A stretch of DNA of 64,000 nt from CAVWDU01 sp963840725. Its GTDB lineage: Bacteria > Pseudomonadota > Gammaproteobacteria > Pseudomonadales > Halieaceae. The position numbers and the translations under genes were made by a program. The notes under the pieces are model-generated. The model was not told the DNA's origin. It worked only from the letters and a program-made list of their open reading frames with translations, and ran no database searches. The DNA lies in assembly GCA_963840725.1 (NCBI GenBank), contig CAWIZY010000007.1, positions 1 to 64,000 of the forward strand, read 5' to 3'. Positions 8,747 to 18,104 of this stretch are shown here, one piece after another (within the stretch, counting starts at the first letter, position 1; each line of letters opens with the position of its first letter).

Positions 8747-9766
8747 TCAGTTGTGGGCGTGCAGCTCGCGGTTCAATTCCACCGCTGAGCGGTTGGTCAG
8801 GCATTCGACGACCCCACTGGTGGAATTGCGCCTGAACAGCAAATCTGACTGGTTCGCGAGTTGCCGGGCCTTCAGCGTGTCTACCGTCTTTCCGTCCGCA
8901 TCCAGCATGGTAACCCTGGTGCCCGCGGTAACAAACAGACCTGCCTCTATCGTGCAGCGGTCTCCCAGCGGTATCCCTACGCCTGCATTGGCGCCAACCA
9001 GGCACTCACGGCCAATGGAGATAACGATATCCCCGCCGCCGGAGAGTGTGCCAAGTGTGGAGCAGCCGCCCCCCAGGTCTGAATCTGCGCCGACTCTGAC
9101 ACCGGCTGAAATGCGACCTTCGATCATCCCCGGTCCATCAGTGCCGGCGTTAAAGTTCACGAAGCCCTCGTGCATGATGGTGGTACCCTCGCCCAGATAG
9201 GCTCCCAGACGCACCCTCGCGGTGTGGGCAATTCTGACCCCTGAGGGGACCACGTAATTGGTCATTTTGGGGAACTTGTCAACACTACTGACTTCCAGCA
9301 CCCCACCACGCAGGCGGGCGTCAAGCTGTCGTTGGGGTAGCTCTTGCAGATCGATTGCTCCGGCATCGGTCCAGGCGACATTGGGTAGGAGGCCGAACAA
9401 TCCGTCCAGTCGGGTTCCGTGGGGCGGCACCAGGCGATGCGACAGCAGCTGCAGCTTGAGGTAAGCCGAGGGCACGTCGGTGGGCGGGGCGTCTTCGCGC
9501 AGGAGTACCGCCGCCACCGGTCGATCGCTGTGGAGGAGCTGAGCCGCTAGTTCAGCCTGGTCCAGGGCACCCGCTGCCGCGAGAGCCTGTTGCAATTCCT
9601 GCAGGGCCTCTTTGCTCAGGGGGCGACCATGGCCGTGGTCAGCAACGGCATTGACCAGACCACTGTCAGGTGCCACCTGGGGGCGGGGGAAGAAAACCTC
9701 CAGCCAGTCACCGTGACGATTGCAGGTACCCGGGCCGAGGCCGAAAGCGAATGCGGTATCAGTCAT
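8747..9766 (-). CDS. dapD: Tetrahydrodipicolinate N-succinyltransferase DapD
   Basis: DapD transfers succinyl from succinyl-CoA to tetrahydrodipicolinate. At about 339 aa it is the longer Pseudomonas-type enzyme rather than the 274-aa enterobacterial one. The C-terminal half shows the left-handed beta-helix hexapeptide pattern (VRLGAYLGEGTTIMHEGFVNFN, GMIEGRISAGVRVG) and the conserved GGCSTLGTLSGGG segment. The start at 9766 (MTDTAFAFGLG) is preferred over 9781, because AGGAA lies 6 bp upstream of it. It is in the dapC/arsC-like/dapD/dapE order and probably one transcript with dapE. Confidence 0.92.
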   Translation of the reverse strand: MTDTAFAFGLGPGTCNRHGDWLEVFFPRPQVAPDSGLVNAVADHGHGRPLSKEALQELQQALAAAGALDQAELAAQLLHSDRPVAAVLLREDAPPTDVPSAYLKLQLLSHRLVPPHGTRLDGLFGLLPNVAWTDAGAIDLQELPQRQLDARLRGGVLEVSSVDKFPKMTNYVVPSGVRIAHTARVRLGAYLGEGTTIMHEGFVNFNAGTDGPGMIEGRISAGVRVGADSDLGGGCSTLGTLSGGGDIVISIGRECLVGANAGVGIPLGDRCTIEAGLFVTAGTRVTMLDADGKTVDTLKARQLANQSDLLFRRNSTSGVVECLTNRSAVELNRELHAHN

Positions 9767-9792
9767 AACGTTTCCTGTCACTGTGGCGCGTT

Positions 9793-9842
9793 GAAAGGGT
9801 GTTGTCGGTCAAAGGGTGTTTTCGGTCAAAGGGTATGGCGAT
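9793..9842. repeat. 17-bp tandem repeat duplicating an ArsC-like gene 3' end
   Basis: Copies of CAAAGGGTGTTTTCGGT occur at 9793-9809 and 9810-9826 (two or three mismatches), followed by a diverged copy at 9827-9842. That last copy contains the final codons of the adjacent gene. In the coding direction, the last residues and stop codon region are repeated behind the gene. Confidence 0.6.
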
Positions 9843-10182
9843 CAAAGAGTTTGCGGTATTCGTCAGCAGAAAAACCGCAAGTGCGCTGCTTGCCGGTATC
9901 CAGCAAGGGGCGTTTGATCAAGGTCGGCTGCTCGAGAATCGCCGCCACCGCCGTGGCATCGCTCATGCTGTCACGAGCTTCCGGGCTGAGTGCCTTCCAG
10001 CTGGTGCTGCGTTTGTTGATCAGGCGCTGCCAGCCCAGTTCGCTGAGCCACTGTTGCACTGCCTCGCGATCAAGGCCGTCAGAGCGGAAGTCGTGAAAGC
10101 GGTATTCCACCGACTCCGCCTCCAGCCACTTGCGGGCCTTCTTCACTGTGTCGCAATTTTTAATGCCGTAAAGGGTGATCAT
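9826..10182 (-). CDS. ArsC/Spx-family reductase-like protein (YffB type)
   Basis: A thioredoxin-fold protein of the ArsC/Spx family: MITLYGIKNCDTVKKARKWL has the single N-terminal cysteine in the KNCDTV motif of the YffB subgroup. RPLLDTGKQ near residue 90 matches the conserved arginine loop. Its place between dapC and dapD is conserved in Pseudomonas and relatives, but the cellular role is not established; arsenate reduction should not be assumed. A GTG at 10194 is an alternative start. The 3' end is followed by tandem copies of itself (9793-9842). Confidence 0.82.
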   Translation of the reverse strand: MITLYGIKNCDTVKKARKWLEAESVEYRFHDFRSDGLDREAVQQWLSELGWQRLINKRSTSWKALSPEARDSMSDATAVAAILEQPTLIKRPLLDTGKQRTCGFSADEYRKLFDRHTL

Positions 10183-10340
10183 CGATGTGGCCACTGAATC
10201 GGGAGGTTAGGAGAGTTACGAATTCACAAAGGGCAGTAAGAATAGCAAATCCTGTGGGGCAGATACAGGCAGCCTGCAGATCAGCCGATGCCCGAGCTTG
10301 TGAACACAGCCGGGATAAGCTCCCGTATAGGTGTGGTAGC

Positions 10341-10376
10341 GCACCTGGGAGGGCGCCTGGGAGATCGCCTGGGGGT
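10341..10376. repeat. 12-bp tandem repeat downstream of nth
   Basis: Three copies of GCGCCTGGGAGA-like units (10341-10352, 10353-10364, 10365-10376) lie in the 226-bp gap between nth and the ArsC-like gene. That gap has no recognisable gene. Confidence 0.55.
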
Positions 10377-10408
10377 GTCCCGTGGGGGAAGAATGCGGTG
10401 ACGGTGGG

Positions 10409-11062
10409 TCAGGCCTTGCGGGTCTTCTTCGGATGCTTGCGCAGGGGGAAGCAGGTGCGGCATATCTCGCAGACCCGGCCGTCACAGCCCCGGGCGGAAC
10501 AGTACTCACGGCCGTAAAAAATCATCTGCAGATGCATGCGATTCCAGGCCTCTTTGGGGAACAGACGTTTCAGATCGCGCTCAGTCTGGGCCACGTTTTT
10601 ACCGCTACTCAGGCCCCATCGCTGTGCCAGACGGTGGATGTGGGTATCTACCGGGAACGCCGGTACGCCGAAGGCCTGCGACATCACCACGCTGGCGGTC
10701 TTGTGACCGACGCCGGGCAGTCGTTCCAGAGCGGCCATGTCGGCCGGGACCTCGGCTGCGTGTTCGTCCAGTAAAATGGCGCTGAGCCGACTGATTGCCT
10801 TGGCCTTTTGCGGTGATAGCCCGCAGGGCCTGATGATCTGGCGAATGCGATCTTCTCCCAGAGCGGCCATGGCCAGCGGGTTGTCTGCCAGTTGGAACAG
10901 GTCAGGGGTCACCTGGTTAACCCGCTCATCAGTGCATTGGGCACTGAGCAACACCGCTATCAGTAACGTAAAGGGATCGCTGTGATCCAGGGGCACCGGG
11001 GTTTCAGGGTAAAGCTCTTGCAGCCGGCGCTGAATGTACTCTACCCGGTCCGCCTTCAACAT
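10409..11062 (-). CDS. nth: Endonuclease III
   Basis: Endonuclease III is a bifunctional DNA glycosylase/AP lyase that removes oxidised pyrimidines. The protein is 217 aa. It has the helix-hairpin-helix LPGVGHKTA with catalytic Lys (about 118), the catalytic Asp in VDTHIHRLAQR (about 138), and the C-terminal iron-sulfur cluster cysteines in CSARGCDGRVCEICRTC. The ATG at 11062 lies inside the end of dapC (7-bp overlap), so translation is probably coupled. Finding nth inside the dapC/dapD block is less usual than its rnf-linked position in many gammaproteobacteria. Confidence 0.92.
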   Translation of the reverse strand: MLKADRVEYIQRRLQELYPETPVPLDHSDPFTLLIAVLLSAQCTDERVNQVTPDLFQLADNPLAMAALGEDRIRQIIRPCGLSPQKAKAISRLSAILLDEHAAEVPADMAALERLPGVGHKTASVVMSQAFGVPAFPVDTHIHRLAQRWGLSSGKNVAQTERDLKRLFPKEAWNRMHLQMIFYGREYCSARGCDGRVCEICRTCFPLRKHPKKTRKA

Positions 11063-12288
11063 TGGCGCTCCAGGCGCTCCAGGCAGCAGAGAATGCGGTC
11101 TGCCGCCTCGACGCACTGTTCCAGGGGTGCCACAAGAGCCAGCCTCAGGTGATTTTCGCCGGGATTGATGCCCCGGGCTGTGCGCGCTAGAAATCGCCCC
11201 GGTAGCACGGTAACGCGCTCCTCCTTGTAGAGCTCCCGCGCTAGTGTCAGATCGCTGATCGGTGTCCTGGGCCACAGGTAAAATCCCGCATCCGGCGCGG
11301 AGACCTCCAGATGACCGTCTAATCTGGCCAGCACGGCGGCAAATTTCTCGCGATATCGCGCGCGGTTGGCGACGACATGTGATTCGTCTTCCCAGGCAGT
11401 GATACTGGCCAACTGATGGTGCAGCGGCATGGCACAGCCGTGATAGGTGCGGTAGCGAGCAAACTGCTCAATAACCCTGGCATCGCCAGCGACGAAACCG
11501 GAGCGCAGACCGGGCAGATTTGAACGTTTGGAAAGACTGTGAAAAACCACGCAATTGCGAAAATCGTTCCGCCCCAGCGCGGAGCAGGCCTGCAGCAGGC
11601 CGGGGGGCGGCGCGCCTTCATCCCGATAAATTTCTGCATAACACTCGTCACAGGCGATGACGAAATCATACTCCTGGGCCAGTCCAATCAGCCGCTGTAA
11701 CTGTGCCAGTGGCAAAACAGCCCCGGTCGGGTTGCCCGGTGAGCACAGGTAGAGCAACTGACATCGCCGCCACTCTGCCTCGGATACCGATTCAAAATCC
11801 GGGATGAAGCCATTGGCTTCAGTGCAGTTGAGGTAGTGCGGTGAGGCGCCGGCGAGCAACGCCGCGCCTTCGTAGATCTGGTAGAACGGGTTGGGGCTCA
11901 TGACCAGCGGGCCAGCTCCCGGAGCGGCGGCTCCCGAAGCGCCGGCTCCCGAACCTACCACCGTCTGGGCGAAAGCGAACAAGGCTTCGCGGGTGCCATT
12001 CACCGGCAATATCTCGCTTTCGGGGTCGATGCCCGCGAGCGCGTATCTGCTGGTCAGCCAGCGCGCGATGGTCTGACGTAATTCCGGCAGGCCCCGGGTG
12101 GCCGGATAATTGCCCACCTTGTTCAGGTTGGCCGCCAGTGTCTGCAGGACTTCGGGGGGCGGGGCGTGCTGGGGTTCACCCACAGAGAGCGCGATCGGGT
12201 TGGTCCCAACAGACGGTTTCAGATCGGCAAACAATGCCCGCAATTGCTCGAAGGGGTAGGGCTGCAGGGCGGCGAGCTGGGGATTCAT
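11056..12288 (-). CDS. dapC: Succinyldiaminopimelate transaminase DapC
   Basis: A class I PLP aminotransferase of 410 aa. Conserved landmarks are NGTREALFAFAQ, the SPGNPTGAV loop, CDECYAEIY with the PLP-contacting Asp and Tyr, and the Schiff-base lysine in SLSKRSNLPGLRSGF. Family and context (glnD upstream, dapD/dapE downstream) point to N-succinyl-LL-2,6-diaminopimelate aminotransferase. Between VVGSG and the following strand there is an Ala/Gly/Pro-rich insert (about residues 111-126) encoded by a 15-bp tandem repeat; the enzyme usually has a short loop here. It overlaps nth by 7 bp and begins 7 bp after glnD. Confidence 0.9.
   Translation of the reverse strand: MNPQLAALQPYPFEQLRALFADLKPSVGTNPIALSVGEPQHAPPPEVLQTLAANLNKVGNYPATRGLPELRQTIARWLTSRYALAGIDPESEILPVNGTREALFAFAQTVVGSGAGASGAAAPGAGPLVMSPNPFYQIYEGAALLAGASPHYLNCTEANGFIPDFESVSEAEWRRCQLLYLCSPGNPTGAVLPLAQLQRLIGLAQEYDFVIACDECYAEIYRDEGAPPPGLLQACSALGRNDFRNCVVFHSLSKRSNLPGLRSGFVAGDARVIEQFARYRTYHGCAMPLHHQLASITAWEDESHVVANRARYREKFAAVLARLDGHLEVSAPDAGFYLWPRTPISDLTLARELYKEERVTVLPGRFLARTARGINPGENHLRLALVAPLEQCVEAADRILCCLERLERQC
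11911..11955. repeat. 15-bp in-frame tandem repeat inside dapC
   Basis: Three copies of GCCGGCTCCCGAAGC-like units (11911-11925, 11926-11940, 11941-11955) encode the Gly-Ala-Ser/Pro-rich insert of DapC. A period of 15 keeps the frame. Confidence 0.65.
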
Positions 12289-12295
12289 GGGTGGC

Positions 12296-14963
12296 TCAGA
12301 CGCCAGCCTTCTGGTCTAACTCATTGCGCACGGCAAGCTGAATAGCCTCACAGAGCGCCGGATCTGTGATCGGCTGATCATCTGCATCAGTCAGGAAGAA
12401 CACGTCTTCCACCCGCTCGCCGAGGGTCTGAATCTTGGCCGCACGCAGCTGCACTTTGAAATCCATAAAGATACGGCCAATTCGCGCCAGCAGCCCGGGT
12501 CGGTCCGGCGCGGACACCTCCAGCACAGATACCCGCTCACGGTGATCCAGCGACATACGCGTTTCGGTAGGTGTGGCGAAGGACTTGATCTGGCGGGGTG
12601 TGCGCCGTTGACTGATCTCGGCCGACCCGCTTGACTTGTGCAGTGCCGTGGTCAGGTGGTCCTTGATATGGCGCAGCTTGGCACCATCTTCTGCGATCGG
12701 TTGGCCATCCGAATCCAGTACGTAGAACGTGTCCAGGCTCATGCCGTGATTGGCATCGTAAATACGCGCGTCGTGAATGCTGAGGTCCAGGTGTTCGAGC
12801 TCTGCGCAAATATTGGGGAACAGGTGGCGACCGCTGGGTGCATGGATAAAGATCTGAGTGGTATTGGCCACCGTGGAATCGATGTCATTGCGCACCAGAA
12901 CCAGGGGCACGGTGTGATCATGGTGTCCGGCAATGGCCTCGGTGTGCCAGGCGATGTCTTCGGGCTTTTCGCGGAGGAAGTAGTCCTCGCCGCGGCCCTT
13001 CCAGAGGGCCTCCAGTTCACCCAGGGTAAAGCCCCGATACTCCAGAATATCGAGGCAGCCCGTCTGGCCTCGGCGACGAATGCCTGTTTGTCCACCGGTT
13101 TTTCCAGTCCGCGTCGGAGCGCGCGCTTGGTCTCGGTGTAGAGCTGCCGCAACAGGCTGCCGCGCCAGGCGTTCCACAGGGTGGGGTTGGTGCCGTTAAT
13201 GTCTGCCACTGTCAGCGAAAGCAGATAGTCAAGACGATCCTGGTTGCCTACATGCCGGGCAAATTGCTGAATGACCTCAGGGTCTGAAATGTCTTTGCGC
13301 TGGGCTACGGCGGACATGTAGAGATGGTTGCGGACCAGCCAGACCACCAGGTCGGTATCGTGATCATCGAGCCCGTGCTGGCGGCAGAAACGCTGGCATC
13401 TACGGCGCCCAGTTCTGAATGATCGCCCCCACGTCCTTTGCCGATATCGTGGTAGAGACCGGCAATGTACAAGCAGTTCGATTTTTGGTAGCCGCCTGGC
13501 CACCCGACAGGATGACCGGGAAGCGTCTCTTCGATTCGGGATATTGAAAGCGTCGCATGTTTTTGATGACTTCCAGGGTGTGTGCATCGACGGTGTAGGT
13601 GTGAAACAGGTCGTGCTGCATCTGGCCGACTATTTTGCCGAACTCGGGCAGGTAAGCGCCTAATACACCGAAGCGACTCATGCGGCGGAGTTGCCTCGTC
13701 ATCTTGTTGGGGCTGCGTAAAATATCGAGAAACAGTTGGTGGTTTTGTGGGTCGGCGCGGAACGCATCATCGATGAGGTGACGGTGATCGCGTATCAGCC
13801 GGATCGTAGGCGCTGCAATACCGTTTATGGACTCATTGCGGGCACAGTGCAGAAATACCTCCAGAATGGCACTGGGCCGTTCCTCAAAGAGCGTGTCGCT
13901 GCGGCACTCCAGGTAGCCATTGCAAATCTGGAAAGAGTCGTCGAGGACACTGACATCATCGGCGGTGTCTGCGTGCAAAATAGCCTGATCGAAATTCTGG
14001 ATCAGCACTTCGTTGAGTTGGCTCAATGCCAGTGCCCAACGGTAAAAAGTCTGCATAAACTGCTCCACCGCCAGTTTATTGCCGTCCTCAAAACCCCACA
14101 GTGCCGCCAGCTGTCGCTGATGGTCAAACAGCAGCCGATCTTCTTCGCGGCCGGATATCATGTGCAGAGCGTAGCGCACCTGCCACATGAACTCGCGTCC
14201 GCGGCTGAGTATGGCGCGCTCGTCCGGATTGAGAAACTGTTCCTCTGAGAGTTCTTCCAAAGCGCGCACCCCGAAATGGCGCTCGGCGATCCAGCCGATC
14301 ACCTGGAGATCTCGCAAACCGCCCGGGGAGCTCTTCACATTGGGCTCAAGGTTGTACTCGGTGTCGGCGAACTTTCTGTGTCGAGCGTCCTGTTCCTCAA
14401 GTTTGGCCTTGAAAAACTCCTGGCTGGGCCACATTTTGTCGGTGCCGATGGCCGCTCGCACCTGCGCCATCAGCGACTCCTCTCCGCGTACCACCCGTGC
14501 TTCCATCAGGTTAGTCACCACGGTGATATCGCCCGCTGCGCTGGCTACACACTCAGACACGGTCCTCACGCTGTGGCCCAGTTCCAGGCCGATGTCCATA
14601 AGCAGACGAAGATAAGTCTCCAACTGCTTTTCGCGTTGCTGCCATTCATCACCGAGCAAAATCAGGATATCAATGTCGGAGTGGGGGTGCAGTTCACTGC
14701 GGCCGTAGCCACCGACAGCCACCAGGGTCAGCTCTGCGGGGCGCCAATGCACAGCGATCCCATAGTTCACTCAGCAGGGTGTCGACGAACTGCGCGCGCA
14801 ATTGCAACAGTTCGCCGGCGGGTCGCCCGGCGCGAAACTGCTCATCGAGGTAGTCGGACGCCCCGGACAGCGCATCCTTGGAGCGCTCAATGACGTTGTC
14901 GGCATCAAGCTCTTCTCGGAAGGCTTGTTCATTGAACATCGGTGCGGGCAGTGGCGCGTTCAT
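12296..14963 (-). CDS. glnD: Bifunctional uridylyltransferase/uridylyl-removing enzyme GlnD (several frameshifts)
   Basis: GlnD senses glutamine and uridylylates or deuridylylates PII proteins. All domains are present: an N-terminal nucleotidyltransferase with GGYGRSELHPHSDIDILIL (about 14700-14640), the GlnD linker with PNVKSSPGGLRDLQ, an HD domain with GLYHDIGKGRGGDHSELG (about 13460-13410), and two C-terminal ACT domains (SVLEVSAPDRPGLLARIG). The pieces lie in different frames, with shifts near 14760, 13505, 13480, 13405 and 13055. The total length corresponds to about 889 residues, normal for the family. Five small indels with otherwise perfect conservation suggest sequence error more than decay. 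It starts 13 bp after map and ends 7 bp before dapC. Confidence 0.85.
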
Positions 14964-14976
14964 TACCGTGGACCTG

Positions 14977-15751
14977 TCAGAAGTTTTCACTGTGGCGGCG
15001 GGTGAATACTTCGCAGCCATCTTCAGTCACCGCGAGGGTGTGCTCCCACTGCGCGGATAGGCGTCCGTCCTTGGTTGTCACCGTCCAGCCATCTTTCTGG
15101 TTGAGGCGGGTGTGGCGGCGCCCGGCATTGATCATCGGCTCGATGGTAAAGGTCATGCCCGGTTCAAGGACCAGCCCAGTCCCCATGCGACCGTAATGCA
15201 GCACCTGGGGATCTTCGTGGAAAACCTTGCCGATACCGTGGCCGCAGTACTCACGCACCACAGAGTAGTAGTTTTTTTCGGCATGCGTCTGGATGACGTG
15301 GCCGATGTCGCCCAGGGTCGTGCCCGGCTTGACCAGTTCCAGGGCCCGGTACAGGCATTCCTGGGTGACGCTGATCAGGCGCTGGGCATGTGGCGCTACC
15401 TCCCCAACTGCCACCATGATACTGGTGTCACCGTGGTAGCCATCCTTGATCACGGTAACATCAATATTGACGATATCGCCATTTTTCAGTTTTTTGGTGT
15501 CCGATGGAATGCCGTGGCAGACCACTTCGTTCACCGAGGTACAGATGGAACGGGGAAAGCCATGGTAGTTTAGCGGGGCCGGTATGGCGCTCTGGGTCTC
15601 TGTGATGTAGCGGTGACAGATACGGTCCAGCTCGCCCGTCGTGATGCCCGGTTGTGCGTGTGGCTCGATCATTTCCAGCGATTTCTGCCGCCAGGCGCCC
15701 AGCCACCCGCATTTTTTCCAGCTCATCAGCTGTTTTGATCGATACCGCCAT
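14977..15751 (-). CDS. map: Methionine aminopeptidase, type I (one frameshift)
   Basis: Map removes the initiator methionine. It starts at the ATG at 15751 (MAVSIKTADELEKMRVAG) and shows the type I metal ligands: Asp in NIDVTVIKDGYHGDTS, His in GHGIGKVFHEDP, Glu in FTIEPMI, and a final Glu in QWEHTLAVTEDG. The frame changes near 15681-15684 in an AAA run (coding strand) between GRLAAE and LEMIEPHAQPG. Removing one A restores a protein of about 258 aa. The gene is essential in most bacteria, so an error is the likely cause. It is divergent from rpsB, as in many gammaproteobacteria. Confidence 0.88.
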
Positions 15752-15920
15752 TGTTAACTTATTAATATTTAATGAAAAAATAAAGAATCTAGTCAGCGCT
15801 GGCGCCTGCGGACTCGGTCGGGGTCGACATTCTAACCCATAGCTGTGTGCAACGTGTACTGCCCGGCGGCGCTGACAGCCTGGAAGTAACAGGAAACGCT
15901 TTTCCCCGAGCGCTAGGCTG

Positions 15921-15929
15921 TGGTATAAA
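15921..15929 (+). promoter_or_regulatory. Possible extended -10 promoter for rpsB
   Basis: TGGTATAAA at 15921-15929 fits the extended -10 form (TGn before TATAAA). It lies in the map/rpsB divergent gap, about 220 bp before the rpsB start. No good -35 element is seen 17 bp upstream, which is acceptable for extended -10 promoters. Confidence 0.4.
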
Positions 15930-15934
15930 GCGCG

Positions 15935-16148
15935 CCTCTTTTGCCGATGCGTGTGGTATTTTTGCCGAGCTGCGGGTGTCTGGCCGAGCGCTGATTGGCT
16001 TGCCGGAATCAGTCGGCAGAGAGATAACAACGCCTGAACGGGCGCACTAACGACACACATATCAACACCTGTTTCAGGGTGCCGGCTAAGCGCTGGTTTG
16101 AAGCACGGGGTACGTGGAGGTTTAACCCAAACTACAAAGGATCATATT
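15935..16148 (+). promoter_or_regulatory. Long rpsB 5' leader
   Basis: About 210 bp separate the putative promoter from rpsB. In gammaproteobacteria, S2 represses rpsB-tsf through a structured leader. This leader has G-rich and complementary segments (for example GGTTTAACCC near 16119-16128) that could fold, but I cannot verify the known structure by eye. Confidence 0.3.
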
Positions 16149-17079
16149 ATGTCGCAAGTCAAGTAAGCATGCGCGACCTGCTTCAGGCGGGCGCTCACTT
16201 CGGTCACCAGACCCGGTACTGGAACCCCAAGATGGACCAGTACATTTTCGGTGCCCGCAATAAAATTCACATCATCAACCTCGAGCACACCGTCCCCGCT
16301 TTCAATGAGGCCCTGGACCTGGTCAAGAGTCTGGCGGCCAACAAGAACAAGATTCTCTTTGTGGGCACCAAGCGCGCTGCGGGCAAGATCATCAAGGAAC
16401 AGGCCGAACGTGCGGGTATGCCCTATGTCAGCCACCGCTGGCTGGGTGGAATGCTGACCAATTACAAGACGATCCGCGCTTCGATCAAGCGCCTGCGTGA
16501 GCTGGAAGCTCAGCAGACTGATGGCACTTTCGACAAGCTGACCAAGAAAGAAGGCCTGATGCGACCCGCGCAGATGGAGAAGCTGGAGCGCAGTATCGGT
16601 GGTATCAAGGACATGGGTGGTTTGCCGGATGCACTGTTTGTGGTGGATGTGGACCATGAGCGCATTGCCATCACCGAGGCCAACAAGCTGGGTATTCCTG
16701 TGATCGGCATTGTCGATACCAACAGCAACCCGGATGGTGTAGATTACGTAATTCCAGGAAACGATGACGCGATTCGCGCAATAAAGCTCTACGTGACAGC
16801 CGTCGCAGATGCCTGTTTGGCCGGCAAGGCCGAGAGTGGCGAGATGGTGGCGGACAAGAACGAGTTCGTCGAAGAGTCGGCTGCTGCAGAAGAGGCCGCA
16901 GTGGAGACTGCCGCAGTGGAGGCTGCCGCAGTGGAGGCTGCCGCAGTGGAGGCTGCCGCAGTGGAAGGGAGGCTGTCGCAGTGGAGGCCGCAGTGGAGAC
17001 TGCCGCAGTTGAGGCTGCCTCCGAAGAAGCTGAGCCCGCTGCGGACCCCGCAGAGGCGACCGACAAGACCGCTCAGTAG
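16149..17079 (+). CDS. rpsB: 30S ribosomal protein S2 (frame disrupted at both ends)
   Basis: S2 core sequence is unmistakable: MRDLLQAGAHFGHQTRYWNPKM, KILFVGTKRAA and SHRWLGGMLTN. The ATG at 16149 has AAAGGA upstream but meets a stop after five codons (MSQVK). One extra base near 16161 would give MSQVKVSMRDLLQ and the normal frame. After the core, a tail of repeated AAVEA/AAVET units encoded by a 15-bp repeat extends the protein. A second shift near 16968, inside the repeat, leads back to EAEPAADPAEATDKTAQ and the stop at 17077-17079. Both are best explained as sequencing or assembly errors in low-complexity sequence. Acidic Ala/Glu-rich S2 tails occur in related bacteria. Confidence 0.9.
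16895..17017. repeat. 15-bp in-frame tandem repeat in rpsB 3' end
   Basis: GCCGCAGTGGAGGCT-type units occur four times back to back (16895-16954) and then, with imperfections, to 17017. They encode Ala-Ala-Val-Glu-Ala blocks. The rpsB frame breaks inside the array near 16968. Confidence 0.8.
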
Positions 17080-17203
17080 AGCGACTTCCCCGGGTTGCGG
17101 TCTGGTAAAGAGCCGCATCGCCAAGAAACATCGCCGGTGGCTCTCGTTACCGGCATAGTCTATTTCCGGACTTCTTATGGAGTCTTTGCAGGGAGAAGAA
17201 GTG

Positions 17204-18061
17204 ATGTCTGTAGCACTGGTTAAGGAACTGCGCGAGCGCACTGGCCTGGGCATGATGGAGTGCAAGAAAGCGTTGGCCGCGGCCGAGGGTAATGTCGACA
17301 AAGCGATTGAAGAGCTGCGCAAGTCCAGCGGCATGAAGGCCGCCAAAAAGGCTGGTCGAACTGCCGCCGATGGTGTTGTCGCCAGCCGCCTGTCCGAGGA
17401 TGGCAGTTATGGTGTGATCGTAGAAATCAATAGCGAAACAGACTTTGTGGCCCGAGATGAAAATTTTCTCGGTTTCGTTGAAAAAGTCGTCGATGCCGCG
17501 TTCGCCAACAGGGAGACCGACGTTGCCACGCTAATGGCGGGTGATCTGGAGGGGGCTCGAGAAGCTCTGGTACAAAAAATCGGTGAAAATATCAGTGTTC
17601 GCCGGGTAGAGTTGGTCAGTGCTGATGCAGGGGTCGTGGGTGGTTATGTTCACGGTAACAACCGCATCGCTGTTCTGGTGGGACTCAAGGGCGGTGATCA
17701 GGATCTGGCAAAAGACGTCGCCATGCATGTTGCCGCTGTGAACCCCCGGGTGGTCTCGCCGACAGACATGCCGGAAGATCTCGTGACCAAGGAGAAAGAA
17801 ATCTACACCGCTCAGGCTCAGGAGTCAGGCAAGCCCGCGGAGATCATCGAGAAGATGATCGGTGGTCGGATCAAGAAGTTCCTTGCCGAGAACAGCCTGG
17901 TTGAGCAGGCCTTTGTCAAGGACCCCGACATGACTGTTGGCAAGCTGGTTAATTCAGCGGGCGCCGAGGTGTTGTCGTTTGTACGCCTGGAAGTCGGTGA
18001 AGGAATCGAGGTTGAGCAGGTGGACTTTGCCAGCGAGGTAGCGGCGCAGCTGAAAGGTTGA
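17204..18061 (+). CDS. tsf: Elongation factor Ts
   Basis: EF-Ts is the nucleotide exchange factor for EF-Tu. The start MSVALVKELRERTGLGMMECKKAL is chosen at 17204, where GGGAGAAG precedes the ATG; an in-frame ATG at 17177 would add nine unconserved residues. The N-terminal UBA-like domain is followed by the core with TDFVARDENF (about residue 80), which contacts EF-Tu. Length is 285 aa, normal. It follows rpsB by 124 bp and is closed by a clear terminator. Confidence 0.95.
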   Translation: MSVALVKELRERTGLGMMECKKALAAAEGNVDKAIEELRKSSGMKAAKKAGRTAADGVVASRLSEDGSYGVIVEINSETDFVARDENFLGFVEKVVDAAFANRETDVATLMAGDLEGAREALVQKIGENISVRRVELVSADAGVVGGYVHGNNRIAVLVGLKGGDQDLAKDVAMHVAAVNPRVVSPTDMPEDLVTKEKEIYTAQAQESGKPAEIIEKMIGGRIKKFLAENSLVEQAFVKDPDMTVGKLVNSAGAEVLSFVRLEVGEGIEVEQVDFASEVAAQLKG

Positions 18062-18081
18062 CCGACAGCAGGCTGTTAAGG

Positions 18082-18104
18082 ACGGGGCTCAGGCCCCGTT
18101 TTTT
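18082..18104 (+). terminator. Rho-independent terminator after tsf
   Basis: A perfect ACGGGGC/GCCCCGT stem (18082-18088 with 18093-18099), a TCAG loop and a run of T follow 20 bp after the tsf stop. This separates rpsB-tsf from pyrH, as is known in other gammaproteobacteria. Confidence 0.88.

Noticed and set aside
9826..10182. Arsenate reductase gene
   Set aside because: The KNCDTV signature and dapC/dapD context indicate the YffB/Spx-like subgroup; no ars genes are adjacent.
16142..17131. Minus-strand open frame of 329 codons opposite rpsB
   Set aside because: The S2 sequence on the plus strand is unmistakable; the repeat makes all frames open by chance.
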